Made by a program: the position numbers and the translations under genes
The notes under the pieces: model-generated
Database searches by the model: none
What the model was told of the DNA's origin: nothing
The model's input: only the letters and a program-made list of their open reading frames with translations
Shown here: positions 35,114-44,438 of the stretch, one piece after another
Position numbering within the stretch: position 1 is the stretch's first letter
Layout: every line of letters begins with the position of its first letter
Source of the DNA: an uncultured Cohaesibacter sp.
GTDB lineage: Bacteria > Pseudomonadota > Alphaproteobacteria > Rhizobiales > Cohaesibacteraceae
Assembly: GCF_963676485.1 (NCBI RefSeq)
Contig: NZ_OY781114.1
Coordinates: forward strand, 2,389,001-2,453,000
Length of the DNA: 64,000 nucleotides
Reading direction: 5' to 3'

Positions 35114-36385
35114 TCAATGGAATGGATAGATGACAGGCAGCAAAAAGATCGCAACGACAGTAATGATGATCGTCAAGGGAAGACCTGCCTTGAGGTAGTC
35201 TTTCAATTTATACCCACCTGGCCCCATGATAATGGCCTGAGCAGGCGCTGCCATTGGAGTTAAGATCGAGGCACAGCCCGCGATTAGGACTCCCATTACC
35301 AGTGCTCGCGGATCGATCCCGATTGTGGCGCCCGCAGCGGATACCAATGGCACAAATATCAGAATTGTCGCCAGGTTGGACATCAACTGCGTCAGGATGA
35401 GAGGCGCGATAAAGAAGACTGCCATGATGATATAGGGATTTGTGGTGTTACCAAGCAACGCAATCATCTGATCAGCCACGACGGTGCCGGCACCCGTTGA
35501 TTTCATCGCTGCGGACAGGGGCAAAACACCAGCGAAGAGAAACACAGTTGGGCCATGTATGGATCCAAGCGCCTCTCGTTCGGTAAGAATTTTGAAAGCC
35601 ATCAGCAGGCAAGCGCCAATGCCTGCAATGACAAACATTCTCAGGCCAAGCTGTTTTGCAAACAGCATGGCAACAATTGTTCCAATGACGATGAAAAGCG
35701 CCAGAACTTCCTTGCTACCCGTGAGAGTCGCGCTTTTCTTTTGTTGCACTTTGTCTTCAAACCCATCATTTGGGTTGTCTGGCAGAAGACGTCCACCGAT
35801 AACCGAAACATAAATCAGTGAAATTGCGAAGAAAGGCAATCTGGCCAGAGTAAAGTCCCAGATGGTGAACGGGATGGTGCCGCCAGCCTTCATCATGACT
35901 TCGCTAAATGCCATGTTGCTGGCGCCCTGGCCGAGGAACGTCATGCCGGTCGCAACGTTTGCAACGATCATTGCCGGAAATAGCAGTTTGCTGCGGCTTA
36001 CGCCGATTTCGTTTGCCACCCCGATGATTAGGGGCAACATGATAGCGGCAGCGGCGGTTGAACTTGTCAAGATTGCGAGCAACGCTGCCGAGAAGCTGGC
36101 GATGAGGATAAGTACTTTGGGTTTGTCCTTGTACTTGATTACGAGCAGCTGAACTCGATCAAGAATACTGGTTTTGGTAAGCCCCGCACCGATAACAAAC
36201 ATTGCTACAAACATTGCAACATTGGGGTTGATAAATCCCGACAACGCCTCTGTAGGCGATTGAACTCCAGTGATTATCAGAGAGAGAATGATTCCGCTGG
36301 ATATCAGCGAAAAGGGAACGGCGCCAGAGACGAAGGCTAAAATCGTACACCCCAAAATTGTAATGGTAATGCTAAGGTCAGTCAT
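35114..36385 (-). CDS. SLC13/DASS-type anion permease
   Basis: This is a 423-residue protein with about eleven or twelve membrane helices. The repeated signatures LTSSTAAAAIMLPLI near 106-120 and QLMSNLATILIFVPLVSAAG near 330-349 are the SNT-like hairpins of divalent-anion/sodium symporters. It presumably imports a carboxylate. It lies between the decarboxylase and the dehydratase, on the same strand, and has a strong GGGAGGAG ribosome-binding site before its ATG. The substrate may be shared with the adjacent dehydratase. Confidence 0.87.
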   Translation of the reverse strand: MTDLSITITILGCTILAFVSGAVPFSLISSGIILSLIITGVQSPTEALSGFINPNVAMFVAMFVIGAGLTKTSILDRVQLLVIKYKDKPKVLILIASFSAALLAILTSSTAAAAIMLPLIIGVANEIGVSRSKLLFPAMIVANVATGMTFLGQGASNMAFSEVMMKAGGTIPFTIWDFTLARLPFFAISLIYVSVIGGRLLPDNPNDGFEDKVQQKKSATLTGSKEVLALFIVIGTIVAMLFAKQLGLRMFVIAGIGACLLMAFKILTEREALGSIHGPTVFLFAGVLPLSAAMKSTGAGTVVADQMIALLGNTTNPYIIMAVFFIAPLILTQLMSNLATILIFVPLVSAAGATIGIDPRALVMGVLIAGCASILTPMAAPAQAIIMGPGGYKLKDYLKAGLPLTIIITVVAIFLLPVIYPFH

Positions 36386-36398
36386 TTTTCTCCTCCCG

Positions 36399-36433
36399 GC
36401 CCGGCATTTTGCTTCGCATAGAAAATGCTGGGC
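36399..36433 (-). other. Hairpin in the leader of the SLC13 permease gene
   Basis: A 12-bp stem with one G-T pair (GCCCGGCATTTT / AAAATGCTGGGC) closes an 11-base loop, directly before the ribosome-binding site of the permease gene. No U-run follows on the minus strand, so it is more likely an RNA-stability or attenuation structure between the decarboxylase and permease genes than a full terminator. The rest of 36434-36642 holds nothing I can name. Confidence 0.45.
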
Positions 36434-36642
36434 TGGGCCTTTGTTTTGTTATAAATCGGCCAAACCTCGCTTTTCATCGAGATTTAGCCAATTCCTCCTG
36501 TAAACAGGCTTTTGCTGTGAGGGTCGATGCCGAGCATCGTCAAGGTCAGGTGACGCTTGCGCTTACATCAAGAGATTGAAGAACAAAGACCCTTCAATCC
36601 TGTATGGCACCCACTCAGAGCTAGTCCTATTTGTGGTAAGGG

Positions 36643-37161
36643 TTAGTTCCTGCGTGCAGCAAAGCCGTCAGGAAGATCTTCCGGGGGGCAATTGATGACG
36701 GTTTCGTCGTTGGGCTCGCAAGTTTCCATGAAGGTCACTGAAGCAAACTCATCTATGACAAGTTTTGGGTAGGTTGGCCCCGCATCACGAAACGTGCGCA
36801 TTTTGTCCAAGTGATCATTCTGGAAGCAAACAGTTCGCTTAGGATCGTTGGCTACCCATCTTGGGAAAAAGATGACACCGTGAATACTGCGCTCACTCAA
36901 ATTGAATGCAACGCTTACACAAGTCCCCGTTGGTTCATCCCACGATATTTTGTAGACTTCGTCTGAAAGGCGAACGATATGGGCGACTTGGTCACGCACC
37001 CAGCGTCCCCCAACCATGCCAGAGTGAATACGATAGTCGATGGTTCTATCGTTCTTGACATACAGCTCATACTGCCAGCCATTGTCATAGGTGTAGATAA
37101 AGTGTTTGCCGACAAATGAGCTGATTTCGTCGGGCTTGGTCGAGTCAAATGCGTTGGTCAC
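36643..37161 (-). CDS. padC: Phenolic acid decarboxylase (PadC family)
   Basis: The 172-residue protein aligns by eye with Bacillus PadC with an N-terminal extension of 12 residues. The four catalytic residues all fall at +12: Y23 and Y25 (IYTYDNGW), R53 (GGRWVRDQ) and E76 (SWDEPTGT). The enzyme removes CO2 from p-coumaric, caffeic or ferulic acid to give vinyl phenols, in the cytoplasm without cofactor. The start is GTG, preceded by AAGAGG five bases before. The divergent LysR gene and an intergenic palindrome point to induced expression. Pairing with a permease and a sugar-acid dehydratase is unusual. Confidence 0.9.
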   Translation of the reverse strand: MTNAFDSTKPDEISSFVGKHFIYTYDNGWQYELYVKNDRTIDYRIHSGMVGGRWVRDQVAHIVRLSDEVYKISWDEPTGTCVSVAFNLSERSIHGVIFFPRWVANDPKRTVCFQNDHLDKMRTFRDAGPTYPKLVIDEFASVTFMETCEPNDETVINCPPEDLPDGFAARRN

Positions 37162-37218
37162 TTGTGCCTCTTATTTGGTTTCTAGATTCATTGAGGCCAA
37201 AATTATCATCGAAATAAT

Positions 37219-37250
37219 CGAATTGATAATGCAATTATTTGCTCAATTCG
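37219..37250. promoter_or_regulatory. Candidate LysR-binding inverted repeat
   Basis: CGAATTGA and TCAATTCG form a perfect 8-bp inverted repeat with a 16-base spacer in the 144-bp region between padC and the LysR gene. The surrounding DNA is AT-rich with several ATTATC/GATAAT half-sites. This is the natural place for the LysR regulator to act on both genes. Confidence 0.6.
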
Positions 37251-37305
37251 TTCGAAATATTCGATATAATAAGCTGCAAGACTCGGAAACTGGAGGATAT
37301 TTCAT

Positions 37306-38184
37306 ATGGAAAAGCTGCCGCTTTCGACGGTTGAGCAATGGGGCATACTTAAAACAATTGTGGAGCAAGGAAGTTTTTTGAAAGCAGCAGAAAAGCTCAA
37401 CCGTAGCCAGTCTTCGATTAGCTATACCGTTAGCCAGCTTCAAAAATCACTTGGCATCAATCTGCTCGAAATACGAGGAAGAAAGGCGGTTCTAAGCGAC
37501 ATTGGCAAGGTAATGCTATCAGAGGCGACACCAATTATCGATGAATTGTGCTATCTTGAGGCGCGCAGTCAAGCAATCGCAAAAGGAGCACCGGCATCAA
37601 TTAGGCTCCTTGTCGATAGCCTGTTTCCGAAAGCACGTCTCTATGATGCTTTGACCAAATTCACCGACGCTCATTCATTTGTAGACATACATCTTACAGA
37701 AGTCGTCAGACAAACAATGTCGTCCCTTGATACTGAAGCATTTGATATAGCGATTATGATAACGGACACATCAATTTATTGGTCCGAGTTGTTGTTTGAA
37801 GTTCCAATGCTAACTGTAAGCCATTCAAATCACCCTCTGGCGTATGCTCATCAACCCATTTCTAAGGTTACTCTTGCTCGCTATCCGCGCATCATTGTGC
37901 AAGGCCCGGAAACAAAGGGAGAAAATCTCCCTACTGAAGGCAAAATTTGGCGCATGAACACTGTTGAAAGCGCTATTGAAGTCATCAGGCGCGGAATTGG
38001 ATTTGGGAGACTGCCACGACATGAAGTTGAATTGGATCTGGAGAACAAGAAATTGGTTCCGATTGATATCGGTATGGACAGCGAAAGATTGATTCCGCTT
38101 GGCTTATGCTTTCCCTCAACAGAAGCCCCGATAAACCCCGCCATACTATCACTGGCAAGACTGCTTGGAGCCCGTCGAATCTGA
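37306..38184 (+). CDS. LysR-type transcriptional regulator of the decarboxylase cluster
   Basis: The 292-residue protein has the LysR winged HTH (about residues 4-63: ILKTIVEQGSFLKAAEKLNR, QSSISYTVSQLQKSLG) and an effector-binding domain. GGAGGATATTTCAT precedes the ATG. It is divergent from padC and shares a palindrome-containing intergenic region with it. By position it should control padC and possibly the permease and dehydratase; the inducer may be a hydroxycinnamate. Confidence 0.9.
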   Translation: MEKLPLSTVEQWGILKTIVEQGSFLKAAEKLNRSQSSISYTVSQLQKSLGINLLEIRGRKAVLSDIGKVMLSEATPIIDELCYLEARSQAIAKGAPASIRLLVDSLFPKARLYDALTKFTDAHSFVDIHLTEVVRQTMSSLDTEAFDIAIMITDTSIYWSELLFEVPMLTVSHSNHPLAYAHQPISKVTLARYPRIIVQGPETKGENLPTEGKIWRMNTVESAIEVIRRGIGFGRLPRHEVELDLENKKLVPIDIGMDSERLIPLGLCFPSTEAPINPAILSLARLLGARRI

Positions 38185-38452
38185 AAATCTCTTGTTACCG
38201 GTATGGTCAGAAACCGGGCATGTCGCAAGGTTTTCAGCAGTCGCTATTTATCTCGTAAACAGTGTTCTCTTTATGCTTCGTTAACTTTTTAAGCCCGCAG
38301 AGGAGCGCAATGAGATCATTCTGTTCACGCGCGGTCCCCCGGCATAGAAGTGCCAGCGCACAGCCATGCCGCCCGATAGAGCTTGACTATGCGCTGGCCA
38401 TCCTGATCGACGGCTACGCTTGCGTTCGTATCAATGTTTGTCGTGACCGATC
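38185..38452. other. Intergenic stretch with a possible gene fragment
   Basis: On the minus strand about 40 codons (NIDTNASVAVDQDGQRIVKL ... then a stop) look protein-like but have no start and no recognisable family. It may be a remnant. Nothing else is seen. Confidence 0.3.
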
Positions 38453-38983
38453 CTAGTTATGCTTATGCTCAGCGTGTGGATCGGACATGTCCATGTGATG
38501 ATCCGAATGGTCCATGGACATCGCTTCGGCTTTGTCCTTGCGGGCTTCAACATTGAACACGACATCTATTGCACCGGCTTTTTCAAATACCAGCGTCGCG
38601 GGGATCTTTTCGCCTGCTTCGAAAGGGTCGCCACCAAGGCCCATGAACATCACATGCAGGTCGCCGGGCTTGAAGCTTTTGGTCTCGCCAGCTTTCACTT
38701 CGATTTTCTGCATATGCGGCATGGAGGCAACGCCATCCTTGATTTCGGTCTTGTGCAACATGACCTGCGGGAAGTCGGCCTTGACCGCAAGGAGCGCATC
38801 ATCTTCTGCGCCATTGTTGGTGATGGTCATGTATCCAGCACCGGACTTCACCATTTTCGGGGTTTCAATGGCGTAAGGATGGTGAACAGAAATGGCACCC
38901 AGCTTATAATCATGAGCGGATGCTGTGCTTGCCGCAATGGCAAGGAACGCTGTGAGTGCAGCGGTTTTCAAGGTCGTTTTCAT
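38453..38983 (-). CDS. Periplasmic copper chaperone PCu(A)C with His/Met-rich tail
   Basis: The 176-residue protein has a signal peptide (1-23, ending ASTASA) and the PCu(A)C beta-sandwich with the exact copper motif H(M)x10Mx21HxM (HKTEIKDGVASM then, 21 residues on, HVM). The C-terminal 20 residues are rich in His and Met (DHSDHHMDMSDPHAEHKHN), giving a second possible copper site. It delivers Cu(I), typically to the CuA centre of cytochrome oxidase. The ATG at 38983 with GGAGAGAG is preferred over a start 69 bases earlier. A small cysteine-containing protein gene lies upstream. Confidence 0.88.
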   Translation of the reverse strand: MKTTLKTAALTAFLAIAASTASAHDYKLGAISVHHPYAIETPKMVKSGAGYMTITNNGAEDDALLAVKADFPQVMLHKTEIKDGVASMPHMQKIEVKAGETKSFKPGDLHVMFMGLGGDPFEAGEKIPATLVFEKAGAIDVVFNVEARKDKAEAMSMDHSDHHMDMSDPHAEHKHN

Positions 38984-39178
38984 GGTCTCTCTCCAGGCTT
39001 CCTGCGCGCGTTCAAAATGGTATGGGCGCGGAAGTCTCGCATATGCGCGCAATGCCGCGTTCGCTTACCTGCATGCAAGGCATGCGGGTCGATCATTGGC
39101 TGAAGCGCAACTGTCTCTTGCCACACCGCACACAAAAAAGCGTGATGGTCTGCCGGTTCAATTCAAAGGTAAGAGGCG

Positions 39179-39526
39179 TTATGCGAGGGGAGGGGCACGG
39201 GCAAGGCGCGTAGCAACATGACTGGAGGCATGGCCGAACTCAAGCAGGCCGGCAACAATGGCTTCGCCCTGATGCTTTGGTGCCTCATGATGGGCAAGGG
39301 CGACGACCAATGCGCAGCAAATGGTGCAATGCTGGGATTTTTCAGTCGCTTTGACCGGATTGCCATCGGCATCAATGGTGATGGTTTCGATGCTGCTGCC
39401 GGTGCAAATGATGATCGTCTGGGGCTGTACAAGTCCCAGACTGACGAGGCCAGCCGAAACCTGTGGGATCAGAAATCCCATCAACAGGCCGAAGATTAGA
39501 ATGAGGCGCGGCGCAAGTCTCGTCAT
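39179..39526 (-). CDS. Small exported protein with CxxC-type motifs (DUF2946-like)
   Basis: The 115-residue protein has an N-terminal membrane or signal helix (about 5-25), a short region with one cysteine (IIICTGSSIETI), and HCTICCALVVALAHH near 66-80 containing H, C, C, C and HH that could bind a metal. The pattern fits small DUF2946-type proteins found beside copper chaperone and copper-uptake genes in proteobacteria. It is upstream of the PCu(A)C gene on the same strand with a gap of about 195 bases. The role in copper handling is inferred from position. Confidence 0.6.
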   Translation of the reverse strand: MTRLAPRLILIFGLLMGFLIPQVSAGLVSLGLVQPQTIIICTGSSIETITIDADGNPVKATEKSQHCTICCALVVALAHHEAPKHQGEAIVAGLLEFGHASSHVATRLARAPPLA

Positions 39527-39678
39527 GGTTTTGTTTTAGCCGTGACCAAAACAAGACGCAATCAAATTTAAGTATAAACGCTTATCTTTGTCTGGAAGGC
39601 GACTTGCGCAAGCGGGTAGAACACTCCGGCGAGATTGATTTGGGCCGTGTCAGGCGTATCGAGCCTGTTGGATCTATT

Positions 39679-39701
39679 CTGGGCACTCAATGAGTGCCCA
39701 G
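39679..39701 (-). terminator. Strong palindromic stem after the LysE gene
   Basis: CTGGGCACTCA and its perfect complement face each other around a single base, seven bases past the end of the LysE-type gene. The U-run is weak, so it may be a factor-assisted terminator. Confidence 0.5.
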
Positions 39702-39707
39702 TTTCAA

Positions 39708-40349
39708 CTATCTCTGTGAGTCAATGGCCAATCTGGCTGCCAATCCGGCAAAAACGGTGCCGAGCAAATATTGCGACAAGTTTTTGAGTTTCTTGTTTCC
39801 AGAAAGCAATCTGCTGACACGATTGGTTGCGAGGATTACAGCGCCATTCACGAAGAAACCTAACAGATTCAATATCGTCGCCAGAATCATGATTTGCACT
39901 GAAACGGCTCCCGCCTGAGGATCAATAAATTGAGGGAAAAGAGCCAACACGAAAATTGCCATCTTGGGATTCAACAAATTGGTCAAAAGACCTTGCTTGA
40001 ACATTGTTGAAGCAGATTGTTCATTTCGTTCGATGGGTAGGTTGCTCTCCACATTGTTCTTGGCTGTGAAGGCATGCCATGCCAAATACAGAAGATAGGC
40101 TGCGCCGACAAATCGGACAAAATCATAGGCTATGGGGACTGCAAGAAACAATTGGGACAGTCCAAATGCGGCTGCGAGAGCATGCGCATATGTTCCTGCA
40201 GCTATACCGGCCCAAGTCGCAAGTCCAGCAACGCGCCCTTGAGCGGCGGTGCGTGATGCAATGAGCAGCATGTCTGGGCCGGGAGATAAAGTCAGTGCGA
40301 AGGCTGCCAAAGAGAAAACCAGGAGTGTCGAAGAGTCCAGCAAGTTCAA
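39708..40349 (-). CDS. LysE/RhtB-family amino-acid exporter
   Basis: This is a 213-residue inner-membrane protein with about six helices. The family signature LTLSPGPDMLLIASRTAAQG at residues 19-38 is intact, and NLLNPKMAIFVLALFPQF near 124-141 matches the second conserved block. It exports an amino acid or derivative such as homoserine, threonine or lysine. A single gene; the substrate is unknown. Confidence 0.9.
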   Translation of the reverse strand: MNLLDSSTLLVFSLAAFALTLSPGPDMLLIASRTAAQGRVAGLATWAGIAAGTYAHALAAAFGLSQLFLAVPIAYDFVRFVGAAYLLYLAWHAFTAKNNVESNLPIERNEQSASTMFKQGLLTNLLNPKMAIFVLALFPQFIDPQAGAVSVQIMILATILNLLGFFVNGAVILATNRVSRLLSGNKKLKNLSQYLLGTVFAGLAARLAIDSQR

Positions 40350-40545
40350 ATCTCCAATTTGAAGCCCCGAGCAATATAGCTTTCAAGAGACATAGGCAAT
40401 TGATGGTTCACTGCGGGGTACATGAGTTATGACCGGAGGGTTTTAGCCAATGCAGGCTTTTTCTTCAATAAGAAGGCGTTGATATCTTCAGGGTTTCAGT
40501 CTTCGGGACCCAAATGGGGAGGCCAAAACAGCAAGATTGCCACAA

Positions 40546-42522
40546 TCAGGCGCTCTGACGGATGCCTTCGGCGGAGAGATCGTCGTTTTGCGACAACAGC
40601 TCAAGTAGATGCTCCTGAGTCACAGGTTTGGAATAGTAATAGCCTTGGACCATCTTGACCTGCAATTCGCGCAAGAGCATCAGTTCTTGCTCGGTTTCCA
40701 CCCCTTCAACAATGCAATCCAGTTCAATGTCTCTGGCAAGGGTGAGCAGCGACTTGACGATCTTGAAATTGCGCGCCTCGCGATGCATATCGGTGACGAA
40801 GCTCTTGTCGATCTTGATCTTGGTCAACGGCAGATGATGCAGGCGCGACAATGAGGAATAGCCAACTCCGAAATCATCCAGAGAGACACCGCATCCGAGA
40901 TTCCGGAAGAGGTGCAAATTTTGCTCGCCCTTGGATGATTCCGCACCAAGGGCTGTTTCCGTCACTTCCAGATTGATGCGCTGGGGTGCAATATCGCTGC
41001 GGGCGATCCGCTGATAGATCCACATCAGCAGGTCCTCATTCGAGACATCCATGGCAGACAGGTTGATCGATAGCTGCAAGGCGCTTGGCCAGTCTCTTGC
41101 GGCGGCAAGGCTCTTTTCGAACATGATTTTGGTGATGTCGGCAACGCAACCTGAGGTTTCGGCAATGGGAATGAACTCGGATGGTGCAACATTGCCCAGA
41201 GAGACGCAGTTCCATCGGGCAAGTGCCTCGACTGCAATGACGCGATCATGGACGATGTCGACAATGGGCTGGAAGACTGGCGAGATCTCCTCGGAGAGCC
41301 TTCCTGATTTCAGTGCATGCTGAACCTGAACCCCGCGCCGCTGTTCGCGATGCAAATGTTCAGAGAAGATGGTGCATGTGCCGCGCTCGGTTCGCTTGCC
41401 CCGATACAGGGCGAAATCCGCCTTCTCCATGACATCCTGAAAGCTGTCTATTTCCGGATCGAAATGGGCAATCCCGACCGTTGCGGAAATAGAAACTTCG
41501 CTGTTGTCGATATCGAACGGGCGTTGCAAAATCGTGCAGATCTGCTCTCCGATCAGGCGGCAATCCTCGCAGGAACCAGGATTGCTGATAATGAGTGAGA
41601 ACTCATCCCCGCCCACACGAAAAAAGACCACGCCGGGGATATGATGCGACAAGGTCTGAAGCCGCTGCCCGACCTGCTTGAGCAGCACGTCGCCGACCAT
41701 GTGGCCATACATGTCGTTGATCGGCTTGAAACCGTCCAGATCGATGGCGCCTGCGGCTATGGTTTTCTCACTCTGGCAGGCCTCCATGCATTGGCGTTCA
41801 AGGGCATTATAGAAGGCGCGACGGTTGGCCAGATCGGTCAGGCTGTCCCGGTTGGCCAGGCGCTCGTTGACCTCGATCAACTGCTTGGAGCGGACCTGTT
41901 CTTCGACCATGTGGCAGAAATGGCGATAGCTCTGGCGCATTACGAACATCATGCCGACGCAAACCAGCGTCACATTGACCGCTGCAGCCTGAAAAAAGGC
42001 CGTGTCGGAGAACAGGAAGAAACTCACGAAGGTGCCATTCACCACAATGGTAACAATGAGGGCTGCCTGTGGCAGAGAGCCCAGGCAGAAGATGCAGGAT
42101 ATGACCGTCACGGCCATGTAGAAAGAGACGTGGGCCTTGTCCAGGGCATCCCCATACTCAAACAGCATCAAGGACCAGGCCGTAAAGGCAATGGAGATGA
42201 TGACAGACAGCTTGATCACCGCGCGCACGCGCGCAAGAGCCTGTTGTTCCGTGATGGACGCAGGATCAAGGCGCAACCAGTCGATGCTGCGCAAGACGAC
42301 AATCACCGTGGCGATGGCAGGCAGGTAAAGGGTCAACCAATCCGGTGCAATGAACATATGGGTGTAGGCAAGCACCCAGCTGCTGATCAAGAGGATGCCA
42401 TACATCATGGGCAACTGACCGGACAGGACCGTCAATTGCGCGCGCAACATGGTCAGTTCCTTGTCTCCGGCAAGAAACCAGCTCTTAAGCTTCTGGGTGG
42501 TGATTGGCTTGGCATGAGCCAT
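40546..42522 (-). CDS. Membrane GGDEF-EAL cyclic di-GMP protein
   Basis: The 658-residue protein has about six membrane helices (roughly 35-205), a GGDEF domain with an intact RVGGDEFSL near residue 302-310, and an EAL domain from about 390 with the metal and catalytic residues in order: EALARW, NLSAMD, EVTETAL, DDFGVGYSSL, KIDKSFV and EGVET. Both a cyclase and a phosphodiesterase activity are therefore possible; in such hybrids one usually dominates. It sits alone between a LysE exporter and MocR. Together with the cyclase at 21517 it indicates active c-di-GMP signalling. Confidence 0.92.
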   Translation of the reverse strand: MAHAKPITTQKLKSWFLAGDKELTMLRAQLTVLSGQLPMMYGILLISSWVLAYTHMFIAPDWLTLYLPAIATVIVVLRSIDWLRLDPASITEQQALARVRAVIKLSVIISIAFTAWSLMLFEYGDALDKAHVSFYMAVTVISCIFCLGSLPQAALIVTIVVNGTFVSFFLFSDTAFFQAAAVNVTLVCVGMMFVMRQSYRHFCHMVEEQVRSKQLIEVNERLANRDSLTDLANRRAFYNALERQCMEACQSEKTIAAGAIDLDGFKPINDMYGHMVGDVLLKQVGQRLQTLSHHIPGVVFFRVGGDEFSLIISNPGSCEDCRLIGEQICTILQRPFDIDNSEVSISATVGIAHFDPEIDSFQDVMEKADFALYRGKRTERGTCTIFSEHLHREQRRGVQVQHALKSGRLSEEISPVFQPIVDIVHDRVIAVEALARWNCVSLGNVAPSEFIPIAETSGCVADITKIMFEKSLAAARDWPSALQLSINLSAMDVSNEDLLMWIYQRIARSDIAPQRINLEVTETALGAESSKGEQNLHLFRNLGCGVSLDDFGVGYSSLSRLHHLPLTKIKIDKSFVTDMHREARNFKIVKSLLTLARDIELDCIVEGVETEQELMLLRELQVKMVQGYYYSKPVTQEHLLELLSQNDDLSAEGIRQSA

Positions 42523-42750
42523 TCAATATGCTCCGATCGGCTTTCCTCAGGGTGGAGCCTATCGAAGAAGTTGAAACATTCGGTAAAATTCGTATTGTCA
42601 ATTGTTTGGTGCTATCTGCCGCCGTCGGATCCATGCGCACAACCGCTCGCGTTCACACGAATGAACGACCCTGATGATGCACTGACGGATGTGGGGTTGC
42701 TGAAGCTGATAGTTTGCGGCCAACTCCTTGTCTTGACTTTTAGTAGCTGA

Positions 42751-44286
42751 ATGGCCTGTTATGCCTGTCTATTTTCCGATAAGGATACAGACCATTTGTT
42801 TAAGCATTCACAACTGGAATCCGTAAAGGCATGGCTTGCCCATCCCGCTCACGCAGAGATGCCCCTGCATACGCGAATACAACGTGCCATCCGGCAACTG
42901 ATTGTCGACGGCGCGCTCGGCCCGGGCAAACAGCTGCCAGCCTCGCGGGCGCTTGCCGGGTCACTCGGCGTTTCCCGAGACACGATCGAGACCGCCTATG
43001 CCCAGCTCCATGCGGAAGGCTTCATCGACCGGCGTGTGGGTAGTGGCAGCTTTGTCGCAGAGATGAAGGAATTCAAGTCCGGCCGCAGGCTGATGCAACG
43101 TGACACGCTCCAGCGCAATCAGACCCCGAACCTCAGCAAGCGGGGAGACGCCATGTTCCGCAGCGGCGGCGTGCGCGAAATGCTGACGCCGCGCCCCTTC
43201 GCTCATGGGGTGCCGGATACGCGCAGCTTTCCGCTCCCGCTATGGGAACGCCTCGAACGACAGGTGCTGAAGGAAGCTGGCTCTCAGGCCCTGCTTCATG
43301 GCGATCCGCAGGGTGCGGAACCATTGCGCCGCGCCATTGCAGACTATGTCAATCTGGAACGTGGCGCACACGCAACCGTGGATCGCGTGGTGGTTCTCAC
43401 CAGCTCGCAGCAGGCGATGACGCTATGCGCAAATGTGCTGTTTGACCCCGACGACCGGATCTTCATCGAAGACCCGGTCTATTATGGTGCCCGAAAGGCA
43501 TTTGATGCTGCCGGTCTGGACTGCGTTCCGATCCCCGTGGACCATCAGGGCATCATGGCCGAACGGATCATCGCCGACCCGCACAAGGCGAAAGCCGTGT
43601 TCCTGACCCCTTCCCATCAGTTCCCCACGGGGGCGACACTGGAGCTGGACCGCCGTCTTGCTTTGATTGAGTGGGCAGCCCGTCATCAGGCATGGATCAT
43701 TGAAGACGATTATGACAGCGAGTTTCATTATGCCGGGAGACCCACGGCCTGTGTTCAGGGGCTCGATCCCCACGACCGGACCATCTATATCGGCACCTTC
43801 ACAAAGGCCCTGTTTCCGGGCTTGCGGATCGGTTACGTCGTGCTGCCTCCGCAACTCGTCAAGCCGGTGACCATCGCCCGCACGCTGCTGGATGGTCACA
43901 CGGCCTCAATAGCGCAGCTCGCCTTGGCCCGCTTCATGGAAGCTGGGCATTTCGGCGCGCATGTTCGCACCATGCGTAGCATTTATGCAAAACGCCTCGA
44001 GGTCCTGACGGCAAGTGTGCACGCGCATCTTGCCGATTTTGTCGAGCCGCAAACGCCCATAGGTGGCTTGCAGATGCCGTGCATGCTGACCGGAGGGCTT
44101 TCCGAAAGCGACGCAATCGATGCGGCGCAGCGCGTGGGGATCGAGCTTCTCGGCTTGTCGGCTCTTTATGCTGGCGGTGACGGCAGGGCCGGCTTCCTGA
44201 TGGGCTTTGCCGCCTATACTCCGCTTGAAATAGAGCTTGCCGTTAAAAAGCTGGCCCATGCGCTCCATGCAGTCCGCACTGCTTAA
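42751..44286 (+). CDS. MocR-type (GntR-aminotransferase) PLP-dependent regulator
   Basis: The 511-residue protein joins a GntR winged HTH (about 38-105: GPGKQLPASRALAGSLGVSR, DTIETAYAQLHAEGF) to a fold-type I aminotransferase domain (about 150-505). DDYDSEFHYAGRP near 328-340 and the Schiff-base lysine in IGTFTKALFPGLRIGY near 352-367 are present, so PLP binding is likely. MocR proteins respond to PLP or amino compounds. The glyA gene directly downstream on the same strand is a plausible target, although a terminator separates the two. Confidence 0.9.
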   Translation: MACYACLFSDKDTDHLFKHSQLESVKAWLAHPAHAEMPLHTRIQRAIRQLIVDGALGPGKQLPASRALAGSLGVSRDTIETAYAQLHAEGFIDRRVGSGSFVAEMKEFKSGRRLMQRDTLQRNQTPNLSKRGDAMFRSGGVREMLTPRPFAHGVPDTRSFPLPLWERLERQVLKEAGSQALLHGDPQGAEPLRRAIADYVNLERGAHATVDRVVVLTSSQQAMTLCANVLFDPDDRIFIEDPVYYGARKAFDAAGLDCVPIPVDHQGIMAERIIADPHKAKAVFLTPSHQFPTGATLELDRRLALIEWAARHQAWIIEDDYDSEFHYAGRPTACVQGLDPHDRTIYIGTFTKALFPGLRIGYVVLPPQLVKPVTIARTLLDGHTASIAQLALARFMEAGHFGAHVRTMRSIYAKRLEVLTASVHAHLADFVEPQTPIGGLQMPCMLTGGLSESDAIDAAQRVGIELLGLSALYAGGDGRAGFLMGFAAYTPLEIELAVKKLAHALHAVRTA

Positions 44287-44334
44287 AGCAAGTCTCGCGT
44301 TTTCACCATATTGGTCTGCCTTGATGGCAAAAAG

Positions 44335-44358
44335 TGGCTGGGAATAACCAGCCATTTT
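44335..44358 (+). terminator. Terminator between mocR and glyA
   Basis: TGGCTGG and CCAGCCA pair around a 6-base loop, followed by TTTT. It separates the MocR gene from glyA, which thus probably has its own promoter. Confidence 0.65.
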
Positions 44359-44438
44359 CATGCTAGATGCCGCATGACAGCCACCATGTGGCTTGAATGG
44401 CAACATACTTTTAAAAGGCAGATTGAAGGGAATTGGCG

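Noticed and set aside
44287-44438. Glycine riboswitch before glyA
   Set aside because: The region holds a terminator hairpin but none of the conserved glycine-aptamer landmarks.
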